Shown: positions 14,236 through 23,281 of the stretch, piece by piece
How the letters are laid out: every line of letters begins with the position of its first letter
Numbering within the stretch: position 1 is the first letter of the stretch
Source of the DNA: Chloroflexota bacterium
GTDB lineage: Bacteria > Chloroflexota > Anaerolineae > Anaerolineales > Villigracilaceae
Reading direction: 5' to 3'
Length of the DNA stretch: 46,420 bases
NCBI GenBank assembly: GCA_016234535.1
Contig: JACRBH010000237.1
Location: 1-46,420 of the forward strand
Made by a program: the position numbers and the translations under genes
The notes under the pieces: generated by a model
The model's input: only the letters and a program-made list of their open reading frames with translations
What the model was told of the DNA's origin: nothing
Database searches by the model: none

Positions 14236-17200
14236 TTAACGAATTAACTCTTCCGCCTTGTTATAGGCTTCGAGCGCTTCCTTCAAACGGTTCGAGCGCA
14301 TGTACGCATCGCCCAACGTCTGCCAGATGCCAACTTCCACGGGATAGCGATACAGCGACTCGTTCAAGTCACGGATGGCTTCTTCGAGATGCTTGCCCTT
14401 CTTGATGAGCTTCCCGTAATGATTCAACGCAGTGGGGATGTCACCCCGGTCCAACTCACCCTTGGCTTGATTCAACGCCTCGGTGATGCTCTGCGCCTCA
14501 GGTTGAGTCTGCCGCGCAGACAGTCCGGGCTTCTTCTTTGCAACAGATGCGGGTTGTTCAGAAACAGGCTGCGGAATAGGTTCTGCGGCTGTTTCCTTCG
14601 CTTCCACCGGATGCCAATCAGACGGTGAAGTGGGTGTGGCTTGTACTGGTCCTTCCGCTTCCCATTTTTCTCTATGCAGCCACGGTGGAGTGTCATCGCC
14701 TTCCAGGGCTGATTCTTCGACCTGCGTGGATTCTTCGTCCACGCCTTGCAGCCATTCGGGCAGAGCAACTGTCTCGCTAACAGGAGCAGGCTCCTCGGTC
14801 GAAGCAGAAGCGGGCGCAGCAACTTCCTGTTCAACCGATTTCTTCCACAAGTCCTCTTCCAAATCCTCCTGCTGATTCGAATCGACATCGCTCAACCAAT
14901 CAGGCAGATCCGATTTCGGCGCGGCAGATTCCTGTTTTACCGGCGTCTCCGACAAAGGCATTGAATCAGACAGAATGGACTTGGGGCTGCGCGGTACAGA
15001 GTCAAACGGAAGGCCGGGTTCATTATCCAGGCCGCTCAACCAATCAGAGAGGTCCTGATTGGTCATGCCGTGCTCGCTTACAGCATCCTTTGCGGCAGAC
15101 TCTTCTTCAATGCCGCTCAACCAATTCGGAAGATCGGAATTTTGCGCAACAGGCTCTTCTTTTGTGAATTCAAATTGATCGGCAGAATCAACCGGCTGTT
15201 CGGCATCCTTTAGCCATTCCGGAATTTCAGCCGGCTTCAAATTCTGCTCCCCATTCGGCTCGGGTTCAGACTCCAAATCTTTCAGCCATTCAGGAACATC
15301 CCTGGCCTCTTTCGCAGAAGGCGTGATGAAATCATCCTGTTGTTTTTCCTTTTCATCAAGATTGCGCAGCCACATGCCGGTTTCATCTGTTGCGGGAGTG
15401 ATGACAGATGTATTTTCAAATTCAGCGAAGAATTGTTCGCCAACATTCAGTGCGTCTTCCACTCTTGCGGATTGATCCACCGGGGCGGCGGCTTCCTCTT
15501 TTTGAGCATTGGCAATGGATTCAGCTTCACCGGCAGCTTGTGCCTGCTGCACCCATTCGGGTGGAGTTTCACTGCGCTTGCTTGGGTCAGTGACCAGTTC
15601 TTCGGGCTTGGCGCCATGTTTCGCCGCAAGCGATTCAAGCCAGGCAACAGCATCGTCCTGCTCTTGATTCGTTGCGCCCAAACTTTCAATGGAAGGCTGC
15701 GCCGTTGTTTGTTGATTTATGTTCTGCGCTTGCTGCACCCAGTCAGGCGCGACGTCACTGCGCTTGCTTGGATCGGTGACCAATTCTTCGGGTTTGGCGC
15801 CATGTTTGGCAGCGAGTGATTCAAGCCAGGCCACGGCATCATCCTGCTCCTGAGCAGATGCGCCCAAACTTTCAACAGAAGCCTTGGGCTGAACAGGTTG
15901 TTCTTCCATATTACTCAACCAATCTGGAGCATCCTCGGGTTTCGTGGATACAGCCTCCACGTTGTTTAACCACTCAGGAACGTCAACAGATTGGGCGGGC
16001 GCGGGTTCAGAGGCTTTCGGTTCACCGGGCGCAGTCAACCAGTCTGGGATATTGGCAGGTTGTGCCGGTTCAAGCTCAGAGTCATTGGAGCCTTCAAGCC
16101 CGCTTAGCCATTCAGGAACATTGCCGGGTACGGCGGGCGCAGGTTCTTCGGCAGTCTTTGCTTCATCAAGACCTGTCAACCAATCGGGCACATTACCAGG
16201 TTCGGCAGGGGTTGCTTCAGAAGGTTTCGATTCGCCAAGTCCGCTAAGCCAATCGGGGATATTTGCTGGTTGCGCAGGTTCAAGCTCAGGTTCGGAAGAT
16301 TTCAGATCACTGGCTGCTCCAACTACACCCAGTCCGCCCAACCAATCAGGGACATCACTTGCTTGCGCTGGTTCAGGTTCTGAGGGTTTGACTTCATTTA
16401 GTCCACTCAGCCAATCGGGAACTTCGCCGGGTTGCGCCGGTGCAAGTTCAGGCTCGGAAGACTTCGCCTCTCCAAGACCACCCAGCCAGTCGGGAACATC
16501 ATTGGGCTGCGCAGACGCTACTTTAACTTCCTGCGCATCATCCAGGCCGCTCAGCCAATCCTTAAGATCATTGGGTTGCGTGGCGGCGGATGTGGACTCA
16601 GAGGTTTGCACATCGCCAAGCCCACTCAACCAATCGGGTGTATTGTCTATGGATTGAGCGGGCGGGGGCTGTGTTGCTTCATCAGTAGCAGGGGCCTGTC
16701 CTTTGAGCCAGTCAGGTAACTCAGCAGGGACAAGATCGTCAGCAGCCGGTTCCTGGTCAAACATGGAGGTGGGCTGTTCCGGGGTATTGGATTCTCCCCA
16801 ACCTGCGGCGCGTAAAAAGTCCGGGATTTCGTCATGCTGTTCGGAAGCAGAAGCAGGCGTCGGGTTGGATTGAAGCGCGGAGTCAGCACTGCTCGCCTTC
16901 AACCAATCGGGTTGATCGGTACTGGAAACAACAGCCGCAGAGCCGAGTCCGATGCCAAGGGAAGAGCCCCAATCCTGTCCCATTGGCACTTCATTGCCGG
17001 TATATTCCAATCGTTCCAAATTGATGGCTGCGTCAGCAACATCCTTGGATTGAAACATGGAGACTTTCGCAAAAGTGGCATACGGATCCAATTCAAAAAC
17101 GCGCGCGCGGTAGACTTGCGTGCTTTCAGCCGCGCCGGCAGTGGCGGGCAAAAGTTCCACCATGATCCGATTCGCGTCGAAGCAATATGGATATTGCTTG

Positions 17201-17772
17201 AGCAACTGCGCACACATATCAGAAGCATCGGCTTTTTGGCCGCTGCGGAAATAGGCGCGCGCAAGCAGGACTTTCATATCGCCGCGGTTTGGGTCTTCAG
17301 ATAATACTGCGCGAATCTCCGCGACCGCCTGTGGATACAATTCACCCTGCACATATACATAAGCAAGCGCGCCGCGCGTCATGCGGATCTTGGGCGGCTC
17401 CATGCCATCACGACGGCCATAGAGTCTTTGCAATTCGCTTTGAATGGCGGCATTGGACGGCTGGGACTCAAAGGCGCGCTCCATATGCCAGATGGCATCG
17501 TCGAGTTTATTTTGCTCATCCCGCACAATACTCATGCCGACATGAGCGACAAAATCCTCGGGCACTGCCATGAGCACACGGCTGAAAATATCCACCGCTT
17601 CGTCATAGTGCTTCGCTTCAAGGTGCGCCTTGCCAAGCATACGATAGGTTTCCAAATGCTTGGGGAAGGTCTTTAAAATGTGGTGGCAGTGTGCGATCGC
17701 CTCATCTGTATGACCCTGATCAACGAGGCTTTCAATTTCACGATTGTAAATTCTTAATGAGACTTTTGCCAT
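14236..17772 (-). CDS. Large TPR protein with about 26 PDWL-type repeats
   Basis: 1178 residues. The N-terminal 250 or so are tetratricopeptide repeats (IYNREIESLVDQGHTDEAIAHC, LGKAHLEAKHYDEAVDIF, LARAYFRSGQKADAS). Then about 800 acidic, Pro/Glu/Ala-rich residues carry about 26 spaced short motifs of the form [VIL]P[DE]WL[SGTK]GL, including one unit of roughly 60 residues present twice almost unchanged (QDDAVAWLESLAAKHG...). The C-terminal 90 residues are TPR again (ALNHYGKLIKKGKHLEEAIRDL, LGDAYMRSNRLKEALEAYNKAEELI). The linker must be largely disordered, with the WL motifs as likely docking sites; the partner is unknown. Start at ATG 17772 (AGGA about 9 bases upstream). The phosphorylase gene ends 62 bp upstream on the same strand. 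Confidence 0.85.
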   Translation of the reverse strand: MAKVSLRIYNREIESLVDQGHTDEAIAHCHHILKTFPKHLETYRMLGKAHLEAKHYDEAVDIFSRVLMAVPEDFVAHVGMSIVRDEQNKLDDAIWHMERAFESQPSNAAIQSELQRLYGRRDGMEPPKIRMTRGALAYVYVQGELYPQAVAEIRAVLSEDPNRGDMKVLLARAYFRSGQKADASDMCAQLLKQYPYCFDANRIMVELLPATAGAAESTQVYRARVFELDPYATFAKVSMFQSKDVADAAINLERLEYTGNEVPMGQDWGSSLGIGLGSAAVVSSTDQPDWLKASSADSALQSNPTPASASEQHDEIPDFLRAAGWGESNTPEQPTSMFDQEPAADDLVPAELPDWLKGQAPATDEATQPPPAQSIDNTPDWLSGLGDVQTSESTSAATQPNDLKDWLSGLDDAQEVKVASAQPNDVPDWLGGLGEAKSSEPELAPAQPGEVPDWLSGLNEVKPSEPEPAQASDVPDWLGGLGVVGAASDLKSSEPELEPAQPANIPDWLSGLGESKPSEATPAEPGNVPDWLTGLDEAKTAEEPAPAVPGNVPEWLSGLEGSNDSELEPAQPANIPDWLTAPGEPKASEPAPAQSVDVPEWLNNVEAVSTKPEDAPDWLSNMEEQPVQPKASVESLGASAQEQDDAVAWLESLAAKHGAKPEELVTDPSKRSDVAPDWVQQAQNINQQTTAQPSIESLGATNQEQDDAVAWLESLAAKHGAKPEELVTDPSKRSETPPEWVQQAQAAGEAESIANAQKEEAAAPVDQSARVEDALNVGEQFFAEFENTSVITPATDETGMWLRNLDEKEKQQDDFITPSAKEARDVPEWLKDLESEPEPNGEQNLKPAEIPEWLKDAEQPVDSADQFEFTKEEPVAQNSDLPNWLSGIEEESAAKDAVSEHGMTNQDLSDWLSGLDNEPGLPFDSVPRSPKSILSDSMPLSETPVKQESAAPKSDLPDWLSDVDSNQQEDLEEDLWKKSVEQEVAAPASASTEEPAPVSETVALPEWLQGVDEESTQVEESALEGDDTPPWLHREKWEAEGPVQATPTSPSDWHPVEAKETAAEPIPQPVSEQPASVAKKKPGLSARQTQPEAQSITEALNQAKGELDRGDIPTALNHYGKLIKKGKHLEEAIRDLNESLYRYPVEVGIWQTLGDAYMRSNRLKEALEAYNKAEELIR

Positions 17773-17834
17773 TGCCGTTTTCCTGAGTTTAAGTATGCCC
17801 GATTTACAAAAATTTTGCAATCCTACACGCTATT

Positions 17835-19130
17835 TTACTCGTAAAACAGAGGGAGTGGCGAAACAAATTCATCGCTAAATTTATGCGCAGACAAAACCGC
17901 ACTGCGCGCATCATCCACTTTCGCCCTGTCGTTCGCATGAATCTCGAACAGCGGCTCACCTGTTTCAACTTTATCTCCCACTTTTTTGTGGATGATAAAA
18001 CCGACGGCATGATCTATGGGATCGGACTTCCTGGCGCGGCCCGCTCCAAGCGCCACCGCCGCCTCGCCCACGATCCTTGCGTGGACCTGTGAGATGAATC
18101 CGCTTCGAGAAGCATTCACTACCTCGATGAATTTTGCGCGCTCGAACCTGGAGATATCATCCACATAAGAGACATCCCCTCCCTGCGCCTGAACCAGCAC
18201 ACGGAATTTCTCGAGCGCGCTTCCATCTGCAATGCATTTCTCAGCCATTGCGCGGCCTTCTTCCAAATCCTTTGCGCGGCGACCGATCATCAGCACATGC
18301 GCGGTGACATGCAGACAATGTTCATAATAATCTTTTGGAGCGCGTCCGCGTAATAGTTCGATGGCTTCGATTGTTTCAAGAGCATTCCCAACAGCCGAGC
18401 CCAAAGGTTGATTCATGTCAGATAGCAAGGCAACAGTTTTGCGCCCTGCCAATTGACCAATATCCACCATCAAGTTGGCAAGTTTGCGCGCTTCATCCAA
18501 TGTTTCCATGAATGCGCCAAGACCAACTTTCACATCCAACACAATTGCAGTTGCCCCGGCAGCGATCTTCTTGCACATGATGGAGGACGCGATCAAAGGG
18601 GTGGATGGAACTGTCCCAGTCACATCACGAAGCGCGTACATCTTCCCGTCTGCGGGCGCAAGGTCCAGAGATTGACCTGTAAGAACGATCCCTTTTTCTT
18701 TCAGTTGTTGCTTGAATTCATCAGTGGTCAGGTTGACGCGATAGCCGGGGATGGCCTCCAACTTATCCAACGTGCCGCCGCTGAAACCAAGTCCACGGCC
18801 AGACATTTTACCGACAGGCAGTCCGCAGGCCGCGACGATAGGCATAACCGAGATGCTGGTCTTATCGCCCACACCGCCTGAAGAATGTTTATCTATGGCA
18901 ATATCAACAATTTTGGAAAGGTCGAGCACCTGCCCGGAATGAGCCATTGCCAGCGTAAGGTCTTTCGTTTCATGAGCAGTCATGCCGTTCAGCATGACCG
19001 CCATTGCAAAGGCAGAAGCCTGGTAATCTGGAATTTCCCCGTTCGTAAAACCCTCAATAAAGAATTCGATCTCCTGCGAGGTCAGTTCCTGTTTTTCACG
19101 TTTCTTGATGATGATGTCTACCGCGCGCAT
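17835..19130 (-). CDS. Pyrimidine-nucleoside/thymidine phosphorylase
   Basis: 431 residues; splits thymidine or uridine with phosphate in nucleoside salvage. Conserved blocks: IDKHSSGGVGDKTS (phosphate site), KMSGRGLGFSGGTLDKLEAIPG (the family signature), the KKIAAGATAIVLDVKVGLGAFM block, and the C-terminal barrel-sandwich part VGFIIHKKVGDKVETGEPLFEIHA. KKIAAGA with Lys and the overall length fit Pdp/DeoA; deciding between them needs a tree. GGAG stands 7 bases before ATG 19130. Possibly cotranscribed with the TPR gene. Confidence 0.93.
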   Translation of the reverse strand: MRAVDIIIKKREKQELTSQEIEFFIEGFTNGEIPDYQASAFAMAVMLNGMTAHETKDLTLAMAHSGQVLDLSKIVDIAIDKHSSGGVGDKTSISVMPIVAACGLPVGKMSGRGLGFSGGTLDKLEAIPGYRVNLTTDEFKQQLKEKGIVLTGQSLDLAPADGKMYALRDVTGTVPSTPLIASSIMCKKIAAGATAIVLDVKVGLGAFMETLDEARKLANLMVDIGQLAGRKTVALLSDMNQPLGSAVGNALETIEAIELLRGRAPKDYYEHCLHVTAHVLMIGRRAKDLEEGRAMAEKCIADGSALEKFRVLVQAQGGDVSYVDDISRFERAKFIEVVNASRSGFISQVHARIVGEAAVALGAGRARKSDPIDHAVGFIIHKKVGDKVETGEPLFEIHANDRAKVDDARSAVLSAHKFSDEFVSPLPLFYE

Positions 19131-19340
19131 GGATAGTCTCCTTGTATGGATTCTATTTTATCGCAAATAAGGGCGGAAGGCAGATAGCGAAAGCAGGTTC
19201 AATTACGGTTTACTCAAAGTCGAAAAATCTTAACGTAAATTACGCGAAAAGGCCAACACTTGCGCCGCACATGATTTGCCTGGCAAATCATGCAGGTATT
19301 TCATAAAAGCTTCCAATTCACCATATAATACTGTCATAGT

Positions 19341-19694
19341 TTTGCGAGAACGTTATTTGGTCAAACAGGCTCAAGCCGCCGTCCTCGGCTGCGTTCCGCG
19401 GGTAAATCCTTCGCCGGAAACGGCGAAGGGAGCAAGCTCATCTACAAACTTTTAGCACACCCTAATGCAGTCTTAGGGTTCGTAAAAATATAAGTTCCCT
19501 CACTCACCGGTGGATGATGTCGTTGCGAGGGCGCTTTTGTCCTTCGCCCGACACTTGCGCCGCACGCCAGTGCAGGTGAGCAATCCCCCACTACGATACG
19601 GAGATTGCTTTGTCGGGAAGAGCACCCTCCTCGCAACGACATGAGGGAAGTTAATAATTTACGTTCCCTTAGATTTGCAAGGACGTTATTTGGT
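19341..19694. repeat. Pair of 21-bp near-identical direct repeats around 312 bp
   Basis: The words at 19341-19361 and 19674-19694 share 19 of 21 bases (ending ACGTTATTTGGT). Between them lies gene-free sequence including the palindrome at 19517-19642 and a CACTTGCGCCGCACG/TGCAGGT hairpin. The whole 607 bp between the phosphorylase gene and the next gene holds only such repeats. Confidence 0.5.
19517..19642. repeat. Palindromic element, relative of 14128-14230
   Basis: ATGTCGTTGCGAGG (19517-19530) and its exact reverse complement (19629-19642) bound 126 bp; inner words GAGATTGCTTTGTCGGG match the arms of the element next to ndk. A CACTTGCGCC...GTGCAGGT unit appears to be nested inside. Confidence 0.65.
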
Positions 19695-19702
19695 TGTAAA
19701 AT
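19675..19702 (+). promoter_or_regulatory. Candidate promoter of the small membrane protein gene
   Basis: TTGCAA (19675-19680) and TAAAAT (19697-19702) with a 16-bp spacer, 35 bp before ATG 19738, which has GGAG four bases upstream. It overlaps the right-hand 21-bp direct repeat. Confidence 0.35.
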
Positions 19703-19737
19703 TTCGGTGAACTTAATTTGGAATCAACTGGAGAAAA

Positions 19738-19929
19738 ATGCATTCAACAATCAAGGTTATTCTTAAAGGTCTTGCAGTCCTGCTCATGCTCGCAGGCGGG
19801 GTTTGGTTCCTGCAAGGAATTAATATACTGCCCGGCAGCTACATGACAGGCGACCCCCAATGGACCATCAACGGCGGCATTGCCCTGCTCATCGGAGCAG
19901 GATTATTCTGGTTCGCAAATCGCAAATAG
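19738..19929 (+). CDS. Small two-helix membrane protein
   Basis: 63 residues with two transmembrane helices (about 8-26, LKGLAVLLMLAGGVWFLQG, and 44-60, GGIALLIGAGLFWFA) joined by the loop INILPGSYMTGDPQW. The loop pattern LPGSxMTGDPxW is one I know from many small, uncharacterised bacterial membrane proteins, so the gene is real; its function is not known. CTGGAG lies 5 bases before the ATG. It is the first gene of a plus-strand run. Confidence 0.8.
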   Translation: MHSTIKVILKGLAVLLMLAGGVWFLQGINILPGSYMTGDPQWTINGGIALLIGAGLFWFANRK

Positions 19930-19987
19930 ACAATCCACAACAAAATACGCAAGCCTTCAAGCCATATTCCCATAACGCTTTCAAGCC

Positions 19988-20650
19988 ATGCCAATGGCAC
20001 AGAAAACCATGAACATTAAATCTGAAATATCAAGGCAAATTCGAGTTCTTCAAAACACATTTATCTGCCTGCAGATACCGGCGGGGTTGATCCTTCTATT
20101 TGTTTTATTCCTCAAGCTCAGGTTCGATATAGACACCGGAGACCTGACGAGAGATTCGAACAGCGTGGCGCATCAGCCGATTTATATAGGTCTCGTATCA
20201 AATCTGGGCATTCTTTTTTGGTGCGCAAGCGCCACGATAAGTCTGTTCACAGGCTGGGCTGGAAGATCGAAAGGCGCATCTTCCGTGGAATCTTTTTTAA
20301 TATATTCAGGCATTCTTTCCTCCGCACTTTTATTGGATGACCTCCTGCAACTTCACGAGGACTTTTTCCCAAACGTACTACGGGTCCCCGAGGAACTTGT
20401 ACTTGTATTTTATGGCGTCCTTGCCATCGCAATTTTTTACAGGTACAGAAAGATCATCCTCACAACCAATTATCTAATCCTTCTAACCGGCGTCATGCTT
20501 TTCGGATTATCCATAGTCGTTGATATTCTTCTTCCTGAATTTCCCGGTGAAAGCTTAATCGAAGACGGCGCAAAATTTACCGGTATCCTGACATGGTTTG
20601 GTTATTATGCCTCTCTTGGTTATGAGACCATAAAACAAAAAAGGCCGTAG
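19988..20650 (+). CDS. Six-helix membrane protein of unknown function
   Basis: About 220 residues with six predicted membrane helices, roughly at 25-45, 60-85, 98-118, 135-152, 160-182 and 190-212. The third helix ends in LDDLLQLHEDFFP, with Asp, His and Glu placed so that they could bind a metal, and the fifth ends with VVDILLPE. I do not recognise the family. The start is uncertain: ATG at 19988, 19994 and 20009 are in frame and none has a clear ribosome site. The next gene begins one base after its stop, so the two are likely coupled. Confidence 0.65.
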   Translation: MPMAQKTMNIKSEISRQIRVLQNTFICLQIPAGLILLFVLFLKLRFDIDTGDLTRDSNSVAHQPIYIGLVSNLGILFWCASATISLFTGWAGRSKGASSVESFLIYSGILSSALLLDDLLQLHEDFFPNVLRVPEELVLVFYGVLAIAIFYRYRKIILTTNYLILLTGVMLFGLSIVVDILLPEFPGESLIEDGAKFTGILTWFGYYASLGYETIKQKRP

Positions 20651-20651
20651 C

Positions 20652-20876
20652 GTGAACACATCCATCCAAATTGGGGACCATGTAAAAGTATATATGGACT
20701 CAAAATTCGGAATGAATGAAGGCTGGTATGAGGGCACGGTTGTCCGCATCGAACCGTATTCCGAGCACCGCAGTTTTCATTGGGTTAGACTGAACGAGGA
20801 TGCACAAGTCATTTTGGGCATCAGGCAGATCTCGGTCTTCAACCCGAAGAATATACAAAAGATCGAAACAAATTAA
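20652..20876 (+). CDS. Small hypothetical protein, SH3-like character
   Basis: 74 residues from a GTG start at 20652, one base after the previous stop. The sequence IGDHVKVYMDSKFG..EGWYEGTVVRIEPYS..RSFHWVRL has the alternating strands and aromatic residues of a small SH3/Tudor-like barrel. No catalytic motif. Function unknown; it may work with the membrane protein upstream. Confidence 0.6.
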   Translation: MNTSIQIGDHVKVYMDSKFGMNEGWYEGTVVRIEPYSEHRSFHWVRLNEDAQVILGIRQISVFNPKNIQKIETN

Positions 20877-20895
20877 AGATGGAAAAGGGATTCAT

Positions 20896-21888
20896 ATGAT
20901 CACTCCCCTGCTGGAAAAAGCCCTCGCTTCACGCGCCCCGATGATTGACTCTAAACACGAATCAGCTTTCCGCCTCTTCAACGGATTCACCGAAGGCCGC
21001 GCCGAACTCGTTATTGACTTATACGCCTCAACCGCCGTTATCCATAATTATGCCGATGATCCTGACCAGGGCATTGCATTAGTTCAGGAAGCTAAAGATT
21101 TCCTCAACACTTCATTGAACTGGCTGCGCGCTGGAATTGTCAAGACACGCAACGGCAGAACGCAGGAGGAAAAATGCGGTACGCTGTTGTTCGGCGCAGA
21201 GCTTGACCGCAAAATAAAGGAACATGGTGTCTGGTATGCCATCGACCTGACCATGAACCGCGATACGAGTCTCTATCTCGACACACGCAACCTGCGCAAA
21301 TGGATCATCGAAAACCTGAAAGACAAATCGATTCTAAACACTTTTGCTTATACAGGCAGTTTTGGAGTCGCCGCCCTCAAAGGCGGGGCCAGCCGCGTTG
21401 TTCAAATAGACTTGAACCGCGAGTTTCTCAACCTTGCAAAAACTTCCTATTCCCTCAACGGTTTTCCCATCCAAAAAGGGAATTTCATTGCAAGAGACTT
21501 CTTCGAGCAGGTCAGCAACATGAAACGCATGAATAACTTCTTCGATTGCGTCATTATCGATCCTCCATTCTTTTCAACCACGGCCAAAGGCAAAGTGGAT
21601 CAGGAAAAAGAGAGCGCGCGGCTGATAAATAAAGTCCGCCCGCTGATCAATGATGGCGGCCATTTGATCGCCATCAATAACGCGTTATTCGTCAGCGGAC
21701 AGGATTACATGCAAACGCTCGAAGCTTTGTGCAAGGATGGTTATTTGAAGATCAAAGAACTGATCCCCGTGCCCGAAGATTTCACAGGCTATGCCGAAAC
21801 CCGCGCCGGAACCCCCATCACCGACCCGGGCCCATTCAATCATTCAACGAAGATCGCAATTCTGGAAGTGCGAAGAAAACAGGTGTGA
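20896..21888 (+). CDS. Class I SAM methyltransferase, RlmI/RlmK-like
   Basis: 330 residues. The SAM site is seen in LNTFAYTGSFGVAALKGGA with the acidic end of strand 2 in VVQIDLN, and the catalytic motif in CVIIDPPFFS (DPPxF type, as in rRNA m5C/m2G methyltransferases of the RlmI/RlmK group). The N-terminal half FRLFNGFTEGRAELVIDLY is the EESFRLVNGE-like region of that group, but the PUA domain at the very N-terminus of RlmI is missing. A base in rRNA is the likely substrate. Start at ATG 20896 with AAGGGA 5 bases upstream; the frame extends further but overlaps the previous gene. Confidence 0.85.
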   Translation: MITPLLEKALASRAPMIDSKHESAFRLFNGFTEGRAELVIDLYASTAVIHNYADDPDQGIALVQEAKDFLNTSLNWLRAGIVKTRNGRTQEEKCGTLLFGAELDRKIKEHGVWYAIDLTMNRDTSLYLDTRNLRKWIIENLKDKSILNTFAYTGSFGVAALKGGASRVVQIDLNREFLNLAKTSYSLNGFPIQKGNFIARDFFEQVSNMKRMNNFFDCVIIDPPFFSTTAKGKVDQEKESARLINKVRPLINDGGHLIAINNALFVSGQDYMQTLEALCKDGYLKIKELIPVPEDFTGYAETRAGTPITDPGPFNHSTKIAILEVRRKQV

Positions 21889-21975
21889 TAAGCAGCATCC
21901 TTTATGGGCTATAATTTGAGGGCTTGCAACATCTTTTTATAGTGGCGCATGTCACGCTTTATTGGAGAAAAAACG

Positions 21976-23052
21976 ATGTCAAGACCCTTATATATTTTTA
22001 TTTTAATGGCTTTAGCGCTCTCAGCCTGCGGCGGACAAGCCGCCCCAACCCAACTGCCTGCCACAGCCATTTCCATAAATCAAACGCCTTCACCTGTTCC
22101 CACAATAACCACGGCACCGAGCGGGCCCACCGCGATTTCAACTCTTGCGGATACACCCATTGCGCCCACCTTGCCACCTACAAATGACCCAAGTTGTACC
22201 AACGACGCCACCTTCGTCACCGACGTAACCGTTCCGGATGGTACAGTTTTCAACCCGGGGACAACTTACACAAAGACCTGGCGCATCAAGAATAGCGGTA
22301 CCTGTGCATGGAATTCAACTTATTCAATCGTTTTTTCTTCCGGCGAAAAATCAGGCGCGCCCGATTCGACGCCGCTGGCGTATACTGCCCCCGGCGGGAC
22401 TCTTGATATTTCACTGGAACTGACGGCTCCCGTCAAAACTGGGAATACGAATTCCTTCTTTGAACTTCACAACCCGTCAGGAAGCCCAATTCCGATCAGC
22501 GGCGGAAGCTACTTGTATTCATCAATTTATGTAAATGAAAGCGCTGCGACAACTGTTGCCAATCCCGCCGCGACCCAGCCAAGCGCTACAGCCGTTAGCG
22601 GGTCATCAGGCGGAGTGCCTGACAGCGCTTGTCCCTATACAACTGATGCATCAAAAGCGGCAGATGTGATCAGCGCCATCAACAGCTACCGCGCTCAAAA
22701 TGGACTGCCTGCATATAATGTAAATTCTCTTCTAAATCAGGCCGCTCAAACCCACGCTGCGGATATGGCGTGCAATAATCTCTTCTATCATACCGGGTCA
22801 GACGGCTCCAACCCGGTATCTCGTGTGGCAAATAGCGGCTACCTTGCTTCAAGCGTAACAGAAAATGTTTACGGAAGTTACCCGCCGCTCAGTGGACAGG
22901 GCGTTGTCGCATGGTGGGCCACCGATCAATTGGATCTTCGCCACAACCAAAATCTCCTTTCTACAAAATATACCGACATCGGCGTTGCCTATACGTTTTA
23001 CAATAATTACGGTTATTACGTGGTTGACTTCGCCACAGGTAGAAATAATTAA
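21976..23052 (+). CDS. Lipoprotein with NBR1-like Ig domain and CAP domain
   Basis: 358 residues. Signal peptide with lipobox (LALSACGG, Cys about residue 19), a Thr/Pro/Ala linker to about 70, then an NBR1-type four-Trp-like domain (about 72-175: FVTDVTVPDGTVFNPGTTYTKTWRIKNSGTCAWNSTYSIVF), a second Ser/Thr-rich linker, and a C-terminal CAP/SCP domain (about 222-358) with INSYRAQNGLP, AQTHAADMACN, FYHTGSDG, SVTENVYG and VVDFATG. The two His and Glu that line the CAP cavity are present. ATG 21976 is chosen for its GGAG; a longer frame lacks one. The protein would sit on the outside of the membrane. Its ligand is unknown. Confidence 0.88.
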   Translation: MSRPLYIFILMALALSACGGQAAPTQLPATAISINQTPSPVPTITTAPSGPTAISTLADTPIAPTLPPTNDPSCTNDATFVTDVTVPDGTVFNPGTTYTKTWRIKNSGTCAWNSTYSIVFSSGEKSGAPDSTPLAYTAPGGTLDISLELTAPVKTGNTNSFFELHNPSGSPIPISGGSYLYSSIYVNESAATTVANPAATQPSATAVSGSSGGVPDSACPYTTDASKAADVISAINSYRAQNGLPAYNVNSLLNQAAQTHAADMACNNLFYHTGSDGSNPVSRVANSGYLASSVTENVYGSYPPLSGQGVVAWWATDQLDLRHNQNLLSTKYTDIGVAYTFYNNYGYYVVDFATGRNN

Positions 23053-23073
23053 TTTCCCTGCAAAAGGACCCGC

Positions 23074-23115
23074 AGATCCGCCTGATCACATTACCCCGAT
23101 CAGGCGGATCTTTTA
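23074..23115 (+). terminator. Strong intrinsic terminator after the NBR1-CAP gene
   Basis: Perfect 14-bp stem AGATCCGCCTGATC/GATCAGGCGGATCT (23074-23111) followed by TTTATT. Confidence 0.9.
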
Positions 23116-23207
23116 TTAACTCACCTTACGCAGTCCAGCCTGTAGCGCGACATTTATGTCGCCCATTTTGTGAGATAAATCTCGCGTTACCGCGTAAGGT
23201 GAGTTAA
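23116..23207. mobile_element. MITE-like element, 16-bp perfect inverted ends
   Basis: TTAACTCACCTTACGC (23116-23131) and its exact reverse complement (23192-23207) bound 92 bp. The ends match those of the elements at 11066 and 42113, but the inside differs: it holds the hairpin GCGACATTTATGTCGC and GCGAGATTTATCTC. No direct flanking repeat is seen here. It starts right at the end of the terminator. Confidence 0.7.
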
Positions 23208-23281
23208 TGATTTAATCATTGCATAGTCTATACAATAACTATATACTCAAGGCCATACCCTCATGGAAAAGAGAAGCAAAG

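Noticed and set aside
15944..16657. 237-codon plus-strand Ser/Gly-rich frame
   Set aside because: Mirror image of the PDWL repeats of the TPR gene; its regularity comes only from the repeats on the other strand.
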